Below the pieces are notes generated by a model. The model was not told the DNA's origin. It searched no databases and was given only the letters and a program-made list of their open reading frames with translations. From Neocallimastix lanati (nom. inval.) (taxonomy: Eukaryota; Neocallimastigomycota; Neocallimastigomycetes; Neocallimastigales; Neocallimastigaceae), in the NCBI GenBank assembly GCA_016946835.1, contig JACVTC010000013.1, positions 235,001 through 299,000 on the forward strand: 64,000 nucleotides of DNA, written 5' to 3'. Positions 1-8,944 of this stretch are shown piece after piece. Each line of letters opens with the position of its first letter. Within the stretch, counting starts at the first letter, position 1. Both the position numbers and the translations under genes were made by a program.

Positions 1-954
1 TAGAATATTTGTAATCTTTAAATAATGAATGAAATATTGAATTACAAAAATTGTTTATTTTTTTTGTTTTATTATAATTAATAGAGAACTATTCCTAGTT
101 TAATGAATAAAAAAAAACACTATATTATTATTTTTTATGAATTATTATTTTAAGGTTAAGTTAAAAAAAAATACAAGATATATTTTTTATGAATAAAAAA
201 TTTCAATGTGTTCCAAATATCCATTTATATGTCTCACAAAATAAAACAATACTTTTTGATTATACCAAACCTTATTATCTAAAAAAAAATAAAAATAAAA
301 ATAAAAAAGAAAGAAAAGAAAAAAATCATTAATATTAATTAATATGTTAATATATATTATTTCAACAAATAAGAAAATAGATTTTATATATTTTAATTTT
401 CTTCCTATGAATTATTATTTGTTTTTTTTTTTATATTAAAAAAATTGATATTTATTTTAATGGAATTAAAATAAATTTTTTGAATATACATGAAAGGTTT
501 AAAAAAAATATATATAAATCTTGTGATGCATATGATTTAAAATTATAATAAAAAGTAACATTTATGATAATAACATATAATAAAAAATTTGTTACTTCAT
601 TATTAGTAATTTTAAAATTAAATTGGTTATAATATTATTCAGTATTTAATTATTTATTTATGATTATTATTTTATAGATTATGTTTCATATTAATAGAGA
701 TGTCAATAGATTAATTTTTTTTTTTTTTTTTAATTTAATATTTTTTAAATGGAATAATAATTTCTCCTGTAATATATAAAATTGAAAATTATGATAACAA
801 CATTTAGGATATTAATAATTTATAATGATAAATTTGTTATTTTGTTATTGGTAATTTTATAATTAAATTGATATTAATAATAGTTATTTTTATATTATAT
901 AAATTTTGTTTCATATTAATTATTTCATAAAATATAAATAATTTCTACTGATTA

Positions 955-1034
<80 letters not shown>
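955..1034. repeat. (AAT)n microsatellite
   Basis: Uninterrupted AAT trinucleotide repeats, about 26 copies, followed by A-rich sequence. On the minus strand it reads as poly-tyrosine, which is a translation artefact. Confidence 0.95.
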
Positions 1035-1038
<4 letters not shown>

Positions 1039-1711
1039 TAATAAAATTTAAAATAAAAATAAAACATAATAGAAAGAAGAAAAAAAAAAAAAGATTTATT
1101 ATTTGCTTTTTAATTATTTTCTTAAACATTTTAATAGATTGTAGTATTTTATTTTACTTCATCTTATAGTTTATTTTATTTTATATTTAAATAATTGATG
1201 ACGATAAAGAACAATTTTTATCTTTAATATTATTTTTTTTATTTTATTTTTTTTACTTTATTTTATTTTTTTTATTTTTTTTATTTTATTTTAATTTTTT
1301 TCTATCTTTTTTTAATATATAGAAATTAAATATTTTAAAAAATATTTATTAGGTTATTTTATGTATATATATAATTTAATGGAAAAAAAAAAAATAAAAA
1401 ATAAAGGAAAATAAATCAACCACCTGCCTCATTTTTTTGTTTTAATACAAAAATTTTTTTTATCTGATAATTATTAATAAAACGATAAATGGTATAAGAG
1501 TATAGTATAGGAATATGAGATATAAGAATAGAGATAGAGAATGATAATAAAGTTTTATATCATATAGAAAATAAAAAAAAAAAAAAAATAAATATTAATA
1601 TATTTTTTTTTTTTTTTATAATAGTAAATATAAATATTAAATATTAAAAAAATATAAAAATAAAAAAATTAATAATAGTAAAACTAAAATAAAATTAAAA
1701 TAAAAAACAAT

Positions 1712-1845
1712 AAATAAATAATATTTAATAAATAATAAATAATATTTAATAAATGATAAATAATATTTAATAAATGATAAATAATATTTAATAAATGATA
1801 AATAATATTTAATAAATGATAAATAATATTTAATAAATAATAAAA
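1712..1845. repeat. 21-bp tandem repeat
   Basis: About six head-to-tail copies of a 21-bp unit, AAATAATATTTAATAAATGAT, with minor variation at both ends. It then grades into irregular AATAAT/AATCAAT repeats to about 1920. Confidence 0.85.
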
Positions 1846-1980
1846 AATAAAAAATATTTAATAAATAATCAATAATAAATAATCAATAATAAATAATAAA
1901 TAGTAATAAATAAAATAGTATAGAATAGTGAAAAAGTTATAGATAAAAATAATGAAAATAAATAAAAAAAAAAAAAAAAA

Positions 1981-2024
1981 TATTATTATTATTATTACTA
2001 TTATGATTATGATTATGATTATGT
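1981..2024. repeat. ATT / GATTAT short repeats
   Basis: A run of ATT units passes into three to four copies of the hexamer GATTAT, directly before the A-rich stretch that ends the tRNA gene. Confidence 0.8.
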
Positions 2025-2056
2025 ATCATTTAATAATTTATTTAAAATATTAAATT

Positions 2057-2066
2057 AAAAAAAAAA
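2057..2066 (-). terminator. Pol III terminator of the tRNA gene
   Basis: Ten consecutive A on the plus strand give a T10 run on the minus strand. It starts 14 nt after the 3' end of the tRNA, where a Pol III oligo-T terminator is expected. Confidence 0.8.
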
Positions 2067-2079
2067 GAAATATCACCAT

Positions 2080-2151
2080 TAGCAGCGGTATGTTTCGATC
2101 ATACGACCTGTGGGTTATGAGCCCACCACGCTTCCACTGCGCTACGCTGCT
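2080..2151 (-). tRNA. initiator tRNA-Met (CAT)
   Basis: A 72-nt tRNA without CCA and without an intron folds completely: acceptor AGCAGCG with CGCTGCT, anticodon stem GTGGG with CCCAC, T stem GTATG with CATAC. The anticodon CAT is at plus 2117-2119. It is the initiator, not the elongator: the first pair is A1:T72, the anticodon stem ends in GGG/CCC next to the CTCATAA loop, and the T loop is ATCGAAA, with A where elongators have T. These are the hallmarks of eukaryotic initiator tRNA, which delivers methionine to the 40S subunit with eIF2. The internal A box (TAGCGCAGTGG) and B-box region are intact, and an oligo-T terminator follows. It is the only certain host gene in the window. A solo LTR lies 66 bp upstream. 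Confidence 0.96.
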
Positions 2152-2217
2152 TTTCTCGCACTTTATTGGTAAAGAACGAACATATAATGGATTATTAATT
2201 AGAATTTCAACTTACTT

Positions 2218-2952
2218 TGTTAAAAAGTAAACAGGTTGAATTTAACGAGGAATCAGGTTGATATATCTATATAATATAACTATATAGATATAAGTAAATT
2301 ACTAAAATAAAAGAGTTATAAAGTTAAATTTGTTAATTTAACACTTAATTAAAACTAATAATTGGTTTGATATGATAAAAATTTTTATTTATTAATAAAA
2401 ATATATAGTTATATTATAATAGGTTAACTATAACCTTACAAAGGACAAAAAGATAAATTTGAATTTTCTTTTTATACTTTGTAGGTTTGAGAATATTGAT
2501 AATAATAATATAAAGTTGATAATAATAATATTTAGTATAAGAATATGTTTAATATAAATAAATTATATTTTTTAATCTAATATATTAGCTAATATATATA
2601 ATATAATATTAAATTTAAATATTTAATATAGTAATTAATAATTAATAATTAATTAAATCAATATAACATAAATTAATACATAAACATTAATTTATGAATC
2701 AAGGATGACATGACCAAATGATTCATGTTAATAAATATTTTATTTATTAATAATATTTAAGTTTAATATGATATCATTAGAATCAGTAGGCCTAAGCTGG
2801 TCCTAAGATGATCAAATAACTTATAATATTATAAAATAAATAAAATTTAAAGAATAATTAATGAATTATAAATTTTTATTAATTATTTTGTATTTAATAA
2901 TTTTAATTGAAATTAATTGAAATTGAAATTTAATTCAGTTGTAATTTCGACA
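2218..2952 (-). mobile_element. solo LTR, family 1 (copy A), Ty3 type
   Basis: A 735-bp LTR in reverse orientation. On the plus strand it begins TGTTAAAA and ends TTTCGACA, and it is flanked on both sides by the perfect 5-bp duplication TACTT (2213-2217 and 2953-2957). It shares ordered segments with the LTR at 30064-30808, including the region around ATAACCTTACA, the TAGGCCTAAG motif and the terminal TTCAGTTRTAATTTC block. The start of the 3' LTR of element E7 (63325 onward) belongs to the same family. A TATAAAAAG box in the sense direction lies near 2470-2480. No internal region remains, so it is a solo LTR left by LTR-LTR recombination. It is clearly diverged from copy B. Confidence 0.88.
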
Positions 2953-3744
2953 TACTTTAGAATCCATTATATTATTCTTTACTTAATATTACTTTACTAT
3001 ATTTTCTATACTAAAATATTTTCTAAATATATTTTTTTTTATATTTTTATTAAAAGTTTCTAAAATATTATCAATAATTCTATATTTTTACTATTAATAT
3101 CAATATTATAATTTACCTTAAATTTTATTATTTTATTAAAGTGTTTATTATCAATATTAATATTTTATTTTTATTTTCAAATATATTATTATATTATTAT
3201 TATATTGTATCAATATTAAACTTGTATTCTTTTTAGTATTTTATTTTATTTTTAAATTGATTATTTAATATTTTTTTATTCCCCACAAATAAAATCAAAT
3301 CTTAATTGATTAATAATAAATATTAAATATATTATAGTTTTTAAATTTATTTTATATAAAATATAAGAATATTATATTAACATTCTTGATTAAAATAACT
3401 TTATTTTTCTGTAAAATCTTTTTAAATTTTGTTTGTTACTTTTCGTATATATTAAATAATTTAGTTTTAGTATATGAAAAATAATATAAAATTATATAAA
3501 TAAAATTTATTAAAATAAAAATACTTATGAATTAGTTAATTTAAATTAATATAAAATTTTAATTAATTAGTAATAGTAAATATTTTTTTTTTAAATATGA
3601 TAATAAAATGTAGAAAGGCTTTACATATTTATTTTTTTTCAAAAAGTATAAATAAGTGAAGTTTTTCAATAATTAAAATGTAGACAGAAAAATATTGAAA
3701 ATAAATAATTAAATAAAAATTCTAATAAAACCCGAACCATAACA
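2953..3744 (+). mobile_element. probable end of an X-type LTR
   Basis: AT-rich, non-coding. The right-hand part (about 3600-3744) has AAAAGTATAAATAAGT and ends CCCGAACCATAACA. That resembles the end of the E1 LTR (CCCGAACCTCAACA) and of the LTR ending at 16543. The left boundary was not found. Copy A of LTR1 appears inserted into this DNA. Confidence 0.4.
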
Positions 3745-3779
3745 TTATTGATACGAGGTGTCACTAAATACCTTGTATT

Positions 3780-5225
3780 TCCTATTAAATACTCTTAATA
3801 ATAATAAAATAAAATTATTATTAAATATTATTATTAAAATCATTTATTAATATCAAATATAATAAAAATTATTATTAAATATTCTTATAAAATTCTTTTA
3901 TTAATATTAATATAATAAAAATTATTATTAAATATTCTTATAAATATTCTTTTATTAATATCAAATCTAATAAAAATTATTATTAAATATTCTTATTAAA
4001 ATCATTTATTAATATCAAATATAATAAAAATTATTATTAAATATTCTTATAAATTCTTTTATTAATATTAAATATAATAAAAATTATTATTAAATATTCT
4101 TATAAAATTCTTTTATTAATATTAATTATAATAAAAATTATTATTAAATATTCTTATAAATTTCTTTTATTAATATTAAATATAATAAAAATTATTATTA
4201 AATATTCTTATAAATATTCTTTTATTAATATCAAATCTAATAAAAATTATTATTAAATATTCTTATTAAAATCATTTATTAATATCAAATATAATAAAAA
4301 TTATTATTAAATATTCTTATAAATTCTTTTATTAATATTAAATATAATAAAAATTATTATTAAATATTCTTATAAAATTCTTTTATTAATATTAATTATA
4401 ATAAAAATTATTATTAAATATTCTTATAAATTTCTTTTATTAATATTAAATATAATAAAAATTATTATTAAATATTCTTATAAATATTCTTTTATTAATA
4501 TCAAATCTAATAAAAATTATTATTAAATATTCTTATTAAAATCATTTATTAATATCAAATATAATAAAAATTATTATTAAATATTCTTATAAATTCTTTT
4601 ATTAATATTAAATATAATAAAAATTATTATTAAATATTCTTATAAAATTCTTTTATTAATATTAATTATAATAAAAATTATTATTAAATATTCTTATAAA
4701 TTTCTTTTATTAATATTAAATATAATAAAAATTATTATTAAATATTCTTATAAATATTCTTTTATTAATATCAAATCTAATAAAAATTATTATTAAATAT
4801 TCTTATAAATTTCTTTTATTAATATCAAATATAATAAAAATTATTATTAAATATTCTAATAAAAATCTTTTATTAATATTAAATATAATAAAAATTATTA
4901 TTAAATATTCTTATAAATTTCTTTTATTAATATCAAAAATAATAAAAATTATTATTAAACATTCTTATTAAATATTCTTTTATTAATATCAAATCTAATA
5001 AAAATTATTATTAAATATTCTTATTAAAATCATTTATTAATATCAAATATAATAAAAATTATTATTAAATATTCTTATAAATTCTTTTATTAATATTAAA
5101 TATAATAAAAATTATTATTAAATATTCTTATTAAAATCTTTTATTAATATCAAATCTAATAAAAATAATTATTAAATATTTTATTAATATTAAATATAAT
5201 AAAAATTATTACTAAATATTCTTAT
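3780..5225 (+). repeat. 54-bp satellite with a 270-bp higher-order unit
   Basis: About 26 monomers of 53-55 bp built on ATAATAAAAATTATTATTAA followed by ATATTCTTATAAA and TTTTATTAATAT variants. Between 3961 and 4770 they form a higher-order repeat. The variant TCAAATCTAA recurs at 3961, 4231, 4501 and 4771, exactly 270 bp apart, and the five intervening monomers are repeated in the same order. Confidence 0.9.
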
Positions 5226-5701
5226 TAAAAATTATATAATATTTAAATCATTACTAATTCTTATTTTTATATTAAGAATAATAAAAACCTATTTCAATAA
5301 ATATTTGATATAAAATACAGAATTATAAGTTTCTGTATAATATTTTCTAAAACCTTTGAAATAAACTAAAAATAAAACAAAAATCAAAAATAAATTAAAT
5401 CTTTATTAAAATAAAAATGAACTAAAATACAGAAGAATTCCAATAATAAAATGAGCTAAAATACAGAAAATATCAATTCTGTATAATTCTCTCTCTGAAT
5501 AACAATATCAAGAAGAAGCTACCGTCCGGAATGCCCTTCGTGATACAAGCTCTAAATTAATTTTTTATATTTTAATTTAATAAATGTTATTTTTTTAAAA
5601 AATAATTTAAAATAATAGTTAAAAATTAAAATAAAATAGTTATAATAGTTTTTTTTTATAAAGAATATATTAATAATAAATAAAATGTATTAAAATAAAA
5701 G

Positions 5702-5710
5702 TATAAAAAG
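5702..5710 (+). promoter_or_regulatory. TATA box of LTR2
   Basis: TATAAAAAG lies about 180 bp before the LTR end. It is conserved at the same place in the other LTR2 copy (near 17572), as expected for the LTR promoter. Confidence 0.5.
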
Positions 5711-6458
5711 AAGAATAAATTTCTTTCTTTTTAATACTGGGAACAAATAATTTTAATTTTAAACTTAAATAAAGAATATTTTAAAATTTAATTTTTTTTT
5801 CTTGTTTCCAAACTTATTTTTATAGTTATGTGTTAATATTTATTTTTTTTGTTTTGAATATCTTAGTGTTTCAACCCCAGCCCGTATCATTATTGTTAAG
5901 GAATGAACAAATAATGTTAATTTTATTATTTTTCATAAAAATAACTTAACCACTAAAATTAAATTATTTATTTCCTTACTTGGGGAACTTTCTTATGTTC
6001 TATTACTGCCAAATTATTACTAATATTAAATTTATTATTATTAATATAAATTCTTTATTAATATCAATACTTTATTATTAAAATTAATACTATATTATTA
6101 ATATCAATATTATTATCAATATCTAGTTTTATTAATATGATTTATTCTATCAATATTTTATTATTAAAGAAAATTTTATTTTACAAATATTACTAATACA
6201 GATTATTTATTATTAATAAAAATTAATATAATTAATAATGATTTAAAAATATTTTACTTAAATCCATGATCCTTGTCATTAAAATTAGTAATACTTCCTT
6301 CCAAAATACACCCTATTTATAATAAGATTAATAATAGATAATAATCTAAAATACTTTTATTTAAAAATAGTATAAAATTTAATAATACTCTATTACTAAT
6401 AGTTCTGTAAAAGTAATAAAATTATTTTTAAAATATATTATTACTACAATTAATAATA

Positions 6459-6628
6459 AATAGTTTAGAATTTAATAATATGTAATAATTATTTATTATA
6501 ATAGAATAGATTATGAATTTATAATTTATATTATATAGTTACATATTTGAATTGTATTTAAATTATAAATTCATAATCTATTCTATTATAATAAATAATT
6601 ATTACATATTATTAAATTCTAAACTATT
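6459..6628. repeat. perfect 70-bp inverted repeat in the 5' LTR
   Basis: Arms 6459-6528 and 6559-6628 are exact reverse complements of each other, with a 30-bp loop. The 3' LTR has only the left arm followed by its normal continuation. The right arm plus part of the loop is a reversed copy of that left-arm region and its continuation, so this is an inverted duplication. Confidence 0.95.
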
Positions 6629-6682
6629 AACTCTAAGATATTCTAAAGAAATGGCTTGACCATTTCTAACGATAAAAAAAAA

Positions 6683-6690
6683 TATAAATA
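6683..6690 (+). promoter_or_regulatory. TATA box of the E1 LTR
   Basis: TATAAATA lies about 210 bp before the LTR end. It is conserved in the 3' LTR, so it is the probable core promoter for the element's RNA. Confidence 0.5.
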
Positions 6691-6908
6691 GATGAGAAAA
6701 TTGTATTTTAGAAAAATAATCTGAAAAAAAAATATAATCTTATTAAAGAAATTAATTTATTTTTAGTTTTTAATTGAATAATTTTTATTAAATAAATAAA
6801 TAAAATATTTTAGAAAAAAAAAGATATATTTTAATTTTTAATTTTTTTTTATTTTAGTGTTTATTTCTATATTTATTATTATTCTGTCCCGAACCTCAAC
6901 ATAAAAAG

Positions 6909-6925
6909 TGGTGGAGATATCGGGG
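6909..6925 (+). other. tRNA primer-binding site of E1
   Basis: TGGTGGAGATATCGGGG begins seven bases after the 5' LTR. It starts with TGG, the complement of a tRNA CCA end. E2 and E8 have the related TGGTGGAGAATC at the same place. The tRNA used was not identified. Confidence 0.7.
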
Positions 6926-7570
6926 AAGTTAATAATCGTAAATATAGAGTAAACAATAATAGGATAGTAATATTTCTAATAAAACAATTTTTTTTGTTAA
7001 TTTTTTTAATATTAAAGTGATAGGTAAGCAATTACCGGTGAAGCTTTAATAAAATAAAATTTATTGGAAACATATAAAAAGGGATTTAGTACGGTTTAGA
7101 AGCATACCTAGTACTAAAATTCCAACAGTAGGTAGTTTCCGGATTAATTTATCTCAAGAATTGAAAGGTCATTCTTGAGCTCTGGTCGTTCTGTTTATTT
7201 GAAAGCAGAAGCGTCTGGTTTGATTACTACATGACACCGTAATAGGCAAGCTGTGGTAATTCAAGCACTACATACCTACTTTTTAGTACTGGATATGGAA
7301 AATTCCAGGAAATGCTCTTTTTATATGTATATTATTCCATAAAAATTTTTTTTTGTTCTAATAAATCATATTTTATTTTTTTTTAGTTGTTTACAAATAA
7401 TAAATTTATTTTTAAATTTTAATTGAGTTATATCAAAGTCGTCTTACGATCAACTCAGAAAAAGTTTCCTACCACATTGCCAATTGATAATAACAAAAGC
7501 ACACAACAACACCATTAATTCGAAGATTCCATTACATTAAAATTTTTTTTTTGAAAGTAAAGAACAATAC
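6926..7570 (+). other. structured leader of E1
   Basis: Untranslated, and less AT-rich from about 7020 to 7310. It contains a perfect 8-bp hairpin (CTCAAGAA at 7153-7160 with TTCTTGAG at 7172-7179). A longer-range pair joins TAGTACTAAAA near 7110 with TTTTAGTACT near 7282. In LTR elements such structure often serves RNA packaging or dimerisation; that role is inference here. Confidence 0.5.
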
Positions 7571-7579
7571 AATTATCAA

Positions 7580-7838
7580 GATATATTTAGGGGCAAGACA
7601 AAGCACTAGTTTATATCTATATTATTTATTATTCCGATATATTTAGGGGTTATCACTACACTAGTTTATATCTATATATTATTATTTTCAGATATATTTG
7701 GGGTCAGTGTAACACTAGTTTATATCTATACTGTTTATTATTCCGATATATTTAGGGGTTATCACTACACTAGTTTATATCTATATATTATTCTTTTTCA
7801 GATATATTTGGGGGTCAGTGTAACACTAGTTTATATCT
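7580..7838 (+). repeat. tandem repeat ahead of gag
   Basis: Five imperfect copies of a roughly 56-63 bp unit, each with GATATATTTRGGG and then CACTAGTTTATATCT. Copies alternate between two subtypes (TTATCACTA and TCAGTGTAA). The array ends about 150 bp before the gag ATG. Confidence 0.85.
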
Positions 7839-7993
7839 TCAATAGTACATTTGGTTGTCATTGGACTTTAGTTTATACTAGAATTATTAAATTCAAGAAA
7901 AATCTGATATTACTTCAGTCAATATTATTTATTAGTTATTTTCAAACATTCATTTTGCTCAATTCTATTCTGTTACTTTCAATATTAGTTAAA

Positions 7994-8944
7994 ATGAGTT
8001 CAGGATCTTCTCTATCAACTTCAAATCCTTCAGTTCCAATTCCAACTGTTATAAACAAAAATCACGCTATTAGCTTTAGAGAACTCAAGAAAGAATTAAA
8101 AGACATAGAAAAACTAAGCAAAGAACATCTCGATATTAGATCTTGGGCTTCAGATTTAAAATTTTGGATCAGATATCAACATGTAGATGATCCAGAAACT
8201 ATTTTTACTGCATGTATCTTAACTTCAACTGGTGAACCAAGAGAAGTAATTCAAAATATGGAATATGGCGAAAACTATAGTGATGACGATGACGATGATG
8301 ATGATGACGATGATGACGATGATAACGATGATGAAGAAGATAGTCATTATCCAAGTCTTGATGAAATTATTAATGAGTTAGAAATATTTTATGGAAAAAA
8401 AGAAGACCAAAACGTCTTGTTTAAGGAACTTCGCTCCTTAAAAATTAAAAAGTATGAAAAAGTTAAAGATTTTAACATTCGCTATCGATCACTCTATTTA
8501 AAACTCGATAAAAAGAGGAAAAGAAGAATTAGTGTATTGGATTATGCTGATTCTTTGAAAAATAATAAAGAAGCTTGGAAAAAGGTTTCACTCAAGGATG
8601 ACATTTCTTTAAAGAAAGCATTTGCAATAGCTGAAAAAGTAGATAGATTGATGCCTACCTTTAACCAAGAAATAAACGAAAATTTTAGAACAAATTTCAA
8701 CAATTCTTATAAATCATCAAATTTTAATAACAACCAATCTAAAGGAAAAGTATTTAATGATTCAAAAATAAAGGAAAAAGATTCAACTGTTGATAACTTA
8801 ACTAAAAGAATAAAAGGTTTAACTGTTAGTACCTGTTTCTTTTGTAGTGAAGAAGGTCATTTTCAAACCGAATGTCCAAAACTTAATGCTATTATCAAAA
8901 AGAATCGTCAGGAATACTTCGAAAACAAACGTTTAAATCACTAA
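7994..8944 (+). CDS. gag: gag of E1 (nucleocapsid-type zinc knuckle)
   Basis: A 316-residue open frame from the first ATG (MSSGSSLSTS); the open frame upstream has no ATG. It would encode the structural protein of the virus-like particle. The N-terminal half has a Ty3-type Gag core (IRSWASDLKFWIRYQ near residue 50), then an acidic run of about 20 Asp/Glu, then a basic helical region. Near the C terminus is one CCHC zinc knuckle, CFFCSEEGHFQTEC, which binds RNA. It is homologous to the E2 gag through the SWA...DDP pattern and the FN.RY segment. The frame ends in the -1 frameshift site that leads into pol. Confidence 0.88.
   Translation: MSSGSSLSTSNPSVPIPTVINKNHAISFRELKKELKDIEKLSKEHLDIRSWASDLKFWIRYQHVDDPETIFTACILTSTGEPREVIQNMEYGENYSDDDDDDDDDDDDDDNDDEEDSHYPSLDEIINELEIFYGKKEDQNVLFKELRSLKIKKYEKVKDFNIRYRSLYLKLDKKRKRRISVLDYADSLKNNKEAWKKVSLKDDISLKKAFAIAEKVDRLMPTFNQEINENFRTNFNNSYKSSNFNNNQSKGKVFNDSKIKEKDSTVDNLTKRIKGLTVSTCFFCSEEGHFQTECPKLNAIIKKNRQEYFENKRLNH
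8932..8938 (+). other. -1 frameshift heptamer at the gag/pol overlap
   Basis: TTTAAAT sits in the gag frame as T TTA AAT, the canonical X XXY YYZ arrangement, two codons before the gag stop. Pol is open in the -1 frame. The same heptamer in the same context occurs in E5 at 45230-45236. Programmed -1 frameshifting between gag and pol is known for this class of element. Confidence 0.75.

Larger units (their letters stand above)
1..2056. other. AT-rich spacer, no gene seen
   Basis: Almost pure A/T with long homopolymer runs and short tandem repeats. The open frames here are poly-tyrosine or poly-phenylalanine translations of microsatellites and are not credible genes. No LTR end or conserved domain was recognised. 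Confidence 0.7.
3749..5889 (+). mobile_element. solo LTR, family 2, satellite-expanded copy
   Basis: A 2141-bp LTR with inverted ends TGATACGAGG and CCCGTATCA. The same LTR at 16548-17755 is only 1208 bp; the difference lies in an internal array of about 54-bp units. It is flanked by TTAT on both sides (3745-3748 and 5890-5893), a 4-bp target duplication. The 3' part carries a TATAAAAAG box near 5702 and the conserved tail AGTGTTTCAACCCCAGCC. No internal region remains. The LTR of element E1 starts at the very next base after the right-hand TTAT. Confidence 0.85.
5894..6901 (+). repeat. 5' LTR of E1
   Basis: A 1008-bp direct repeat of 13068-13992. It starts TGTTAAGGAATG and ends CCCGAACCTCAACA. 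It carries a 70-bp inverted duplication that the 3' LTR lacks, which accounts for the length difference. Confidence 0.93.

Noticed and set aside
920-1129. Open frame reading as poly-tyrosine and poly-phenylalanine
   Set aside because: It is the translation of an AAT microsatellite and A/T runs; no protein-like composition.
3780-5225. CRISPR-like array of regular repeats
   Set aside because: Repeats are contiguous 54-bp monomers without unique spacers, lie inside an LTR, and the DNA is eukaryotic; it is a satellite.
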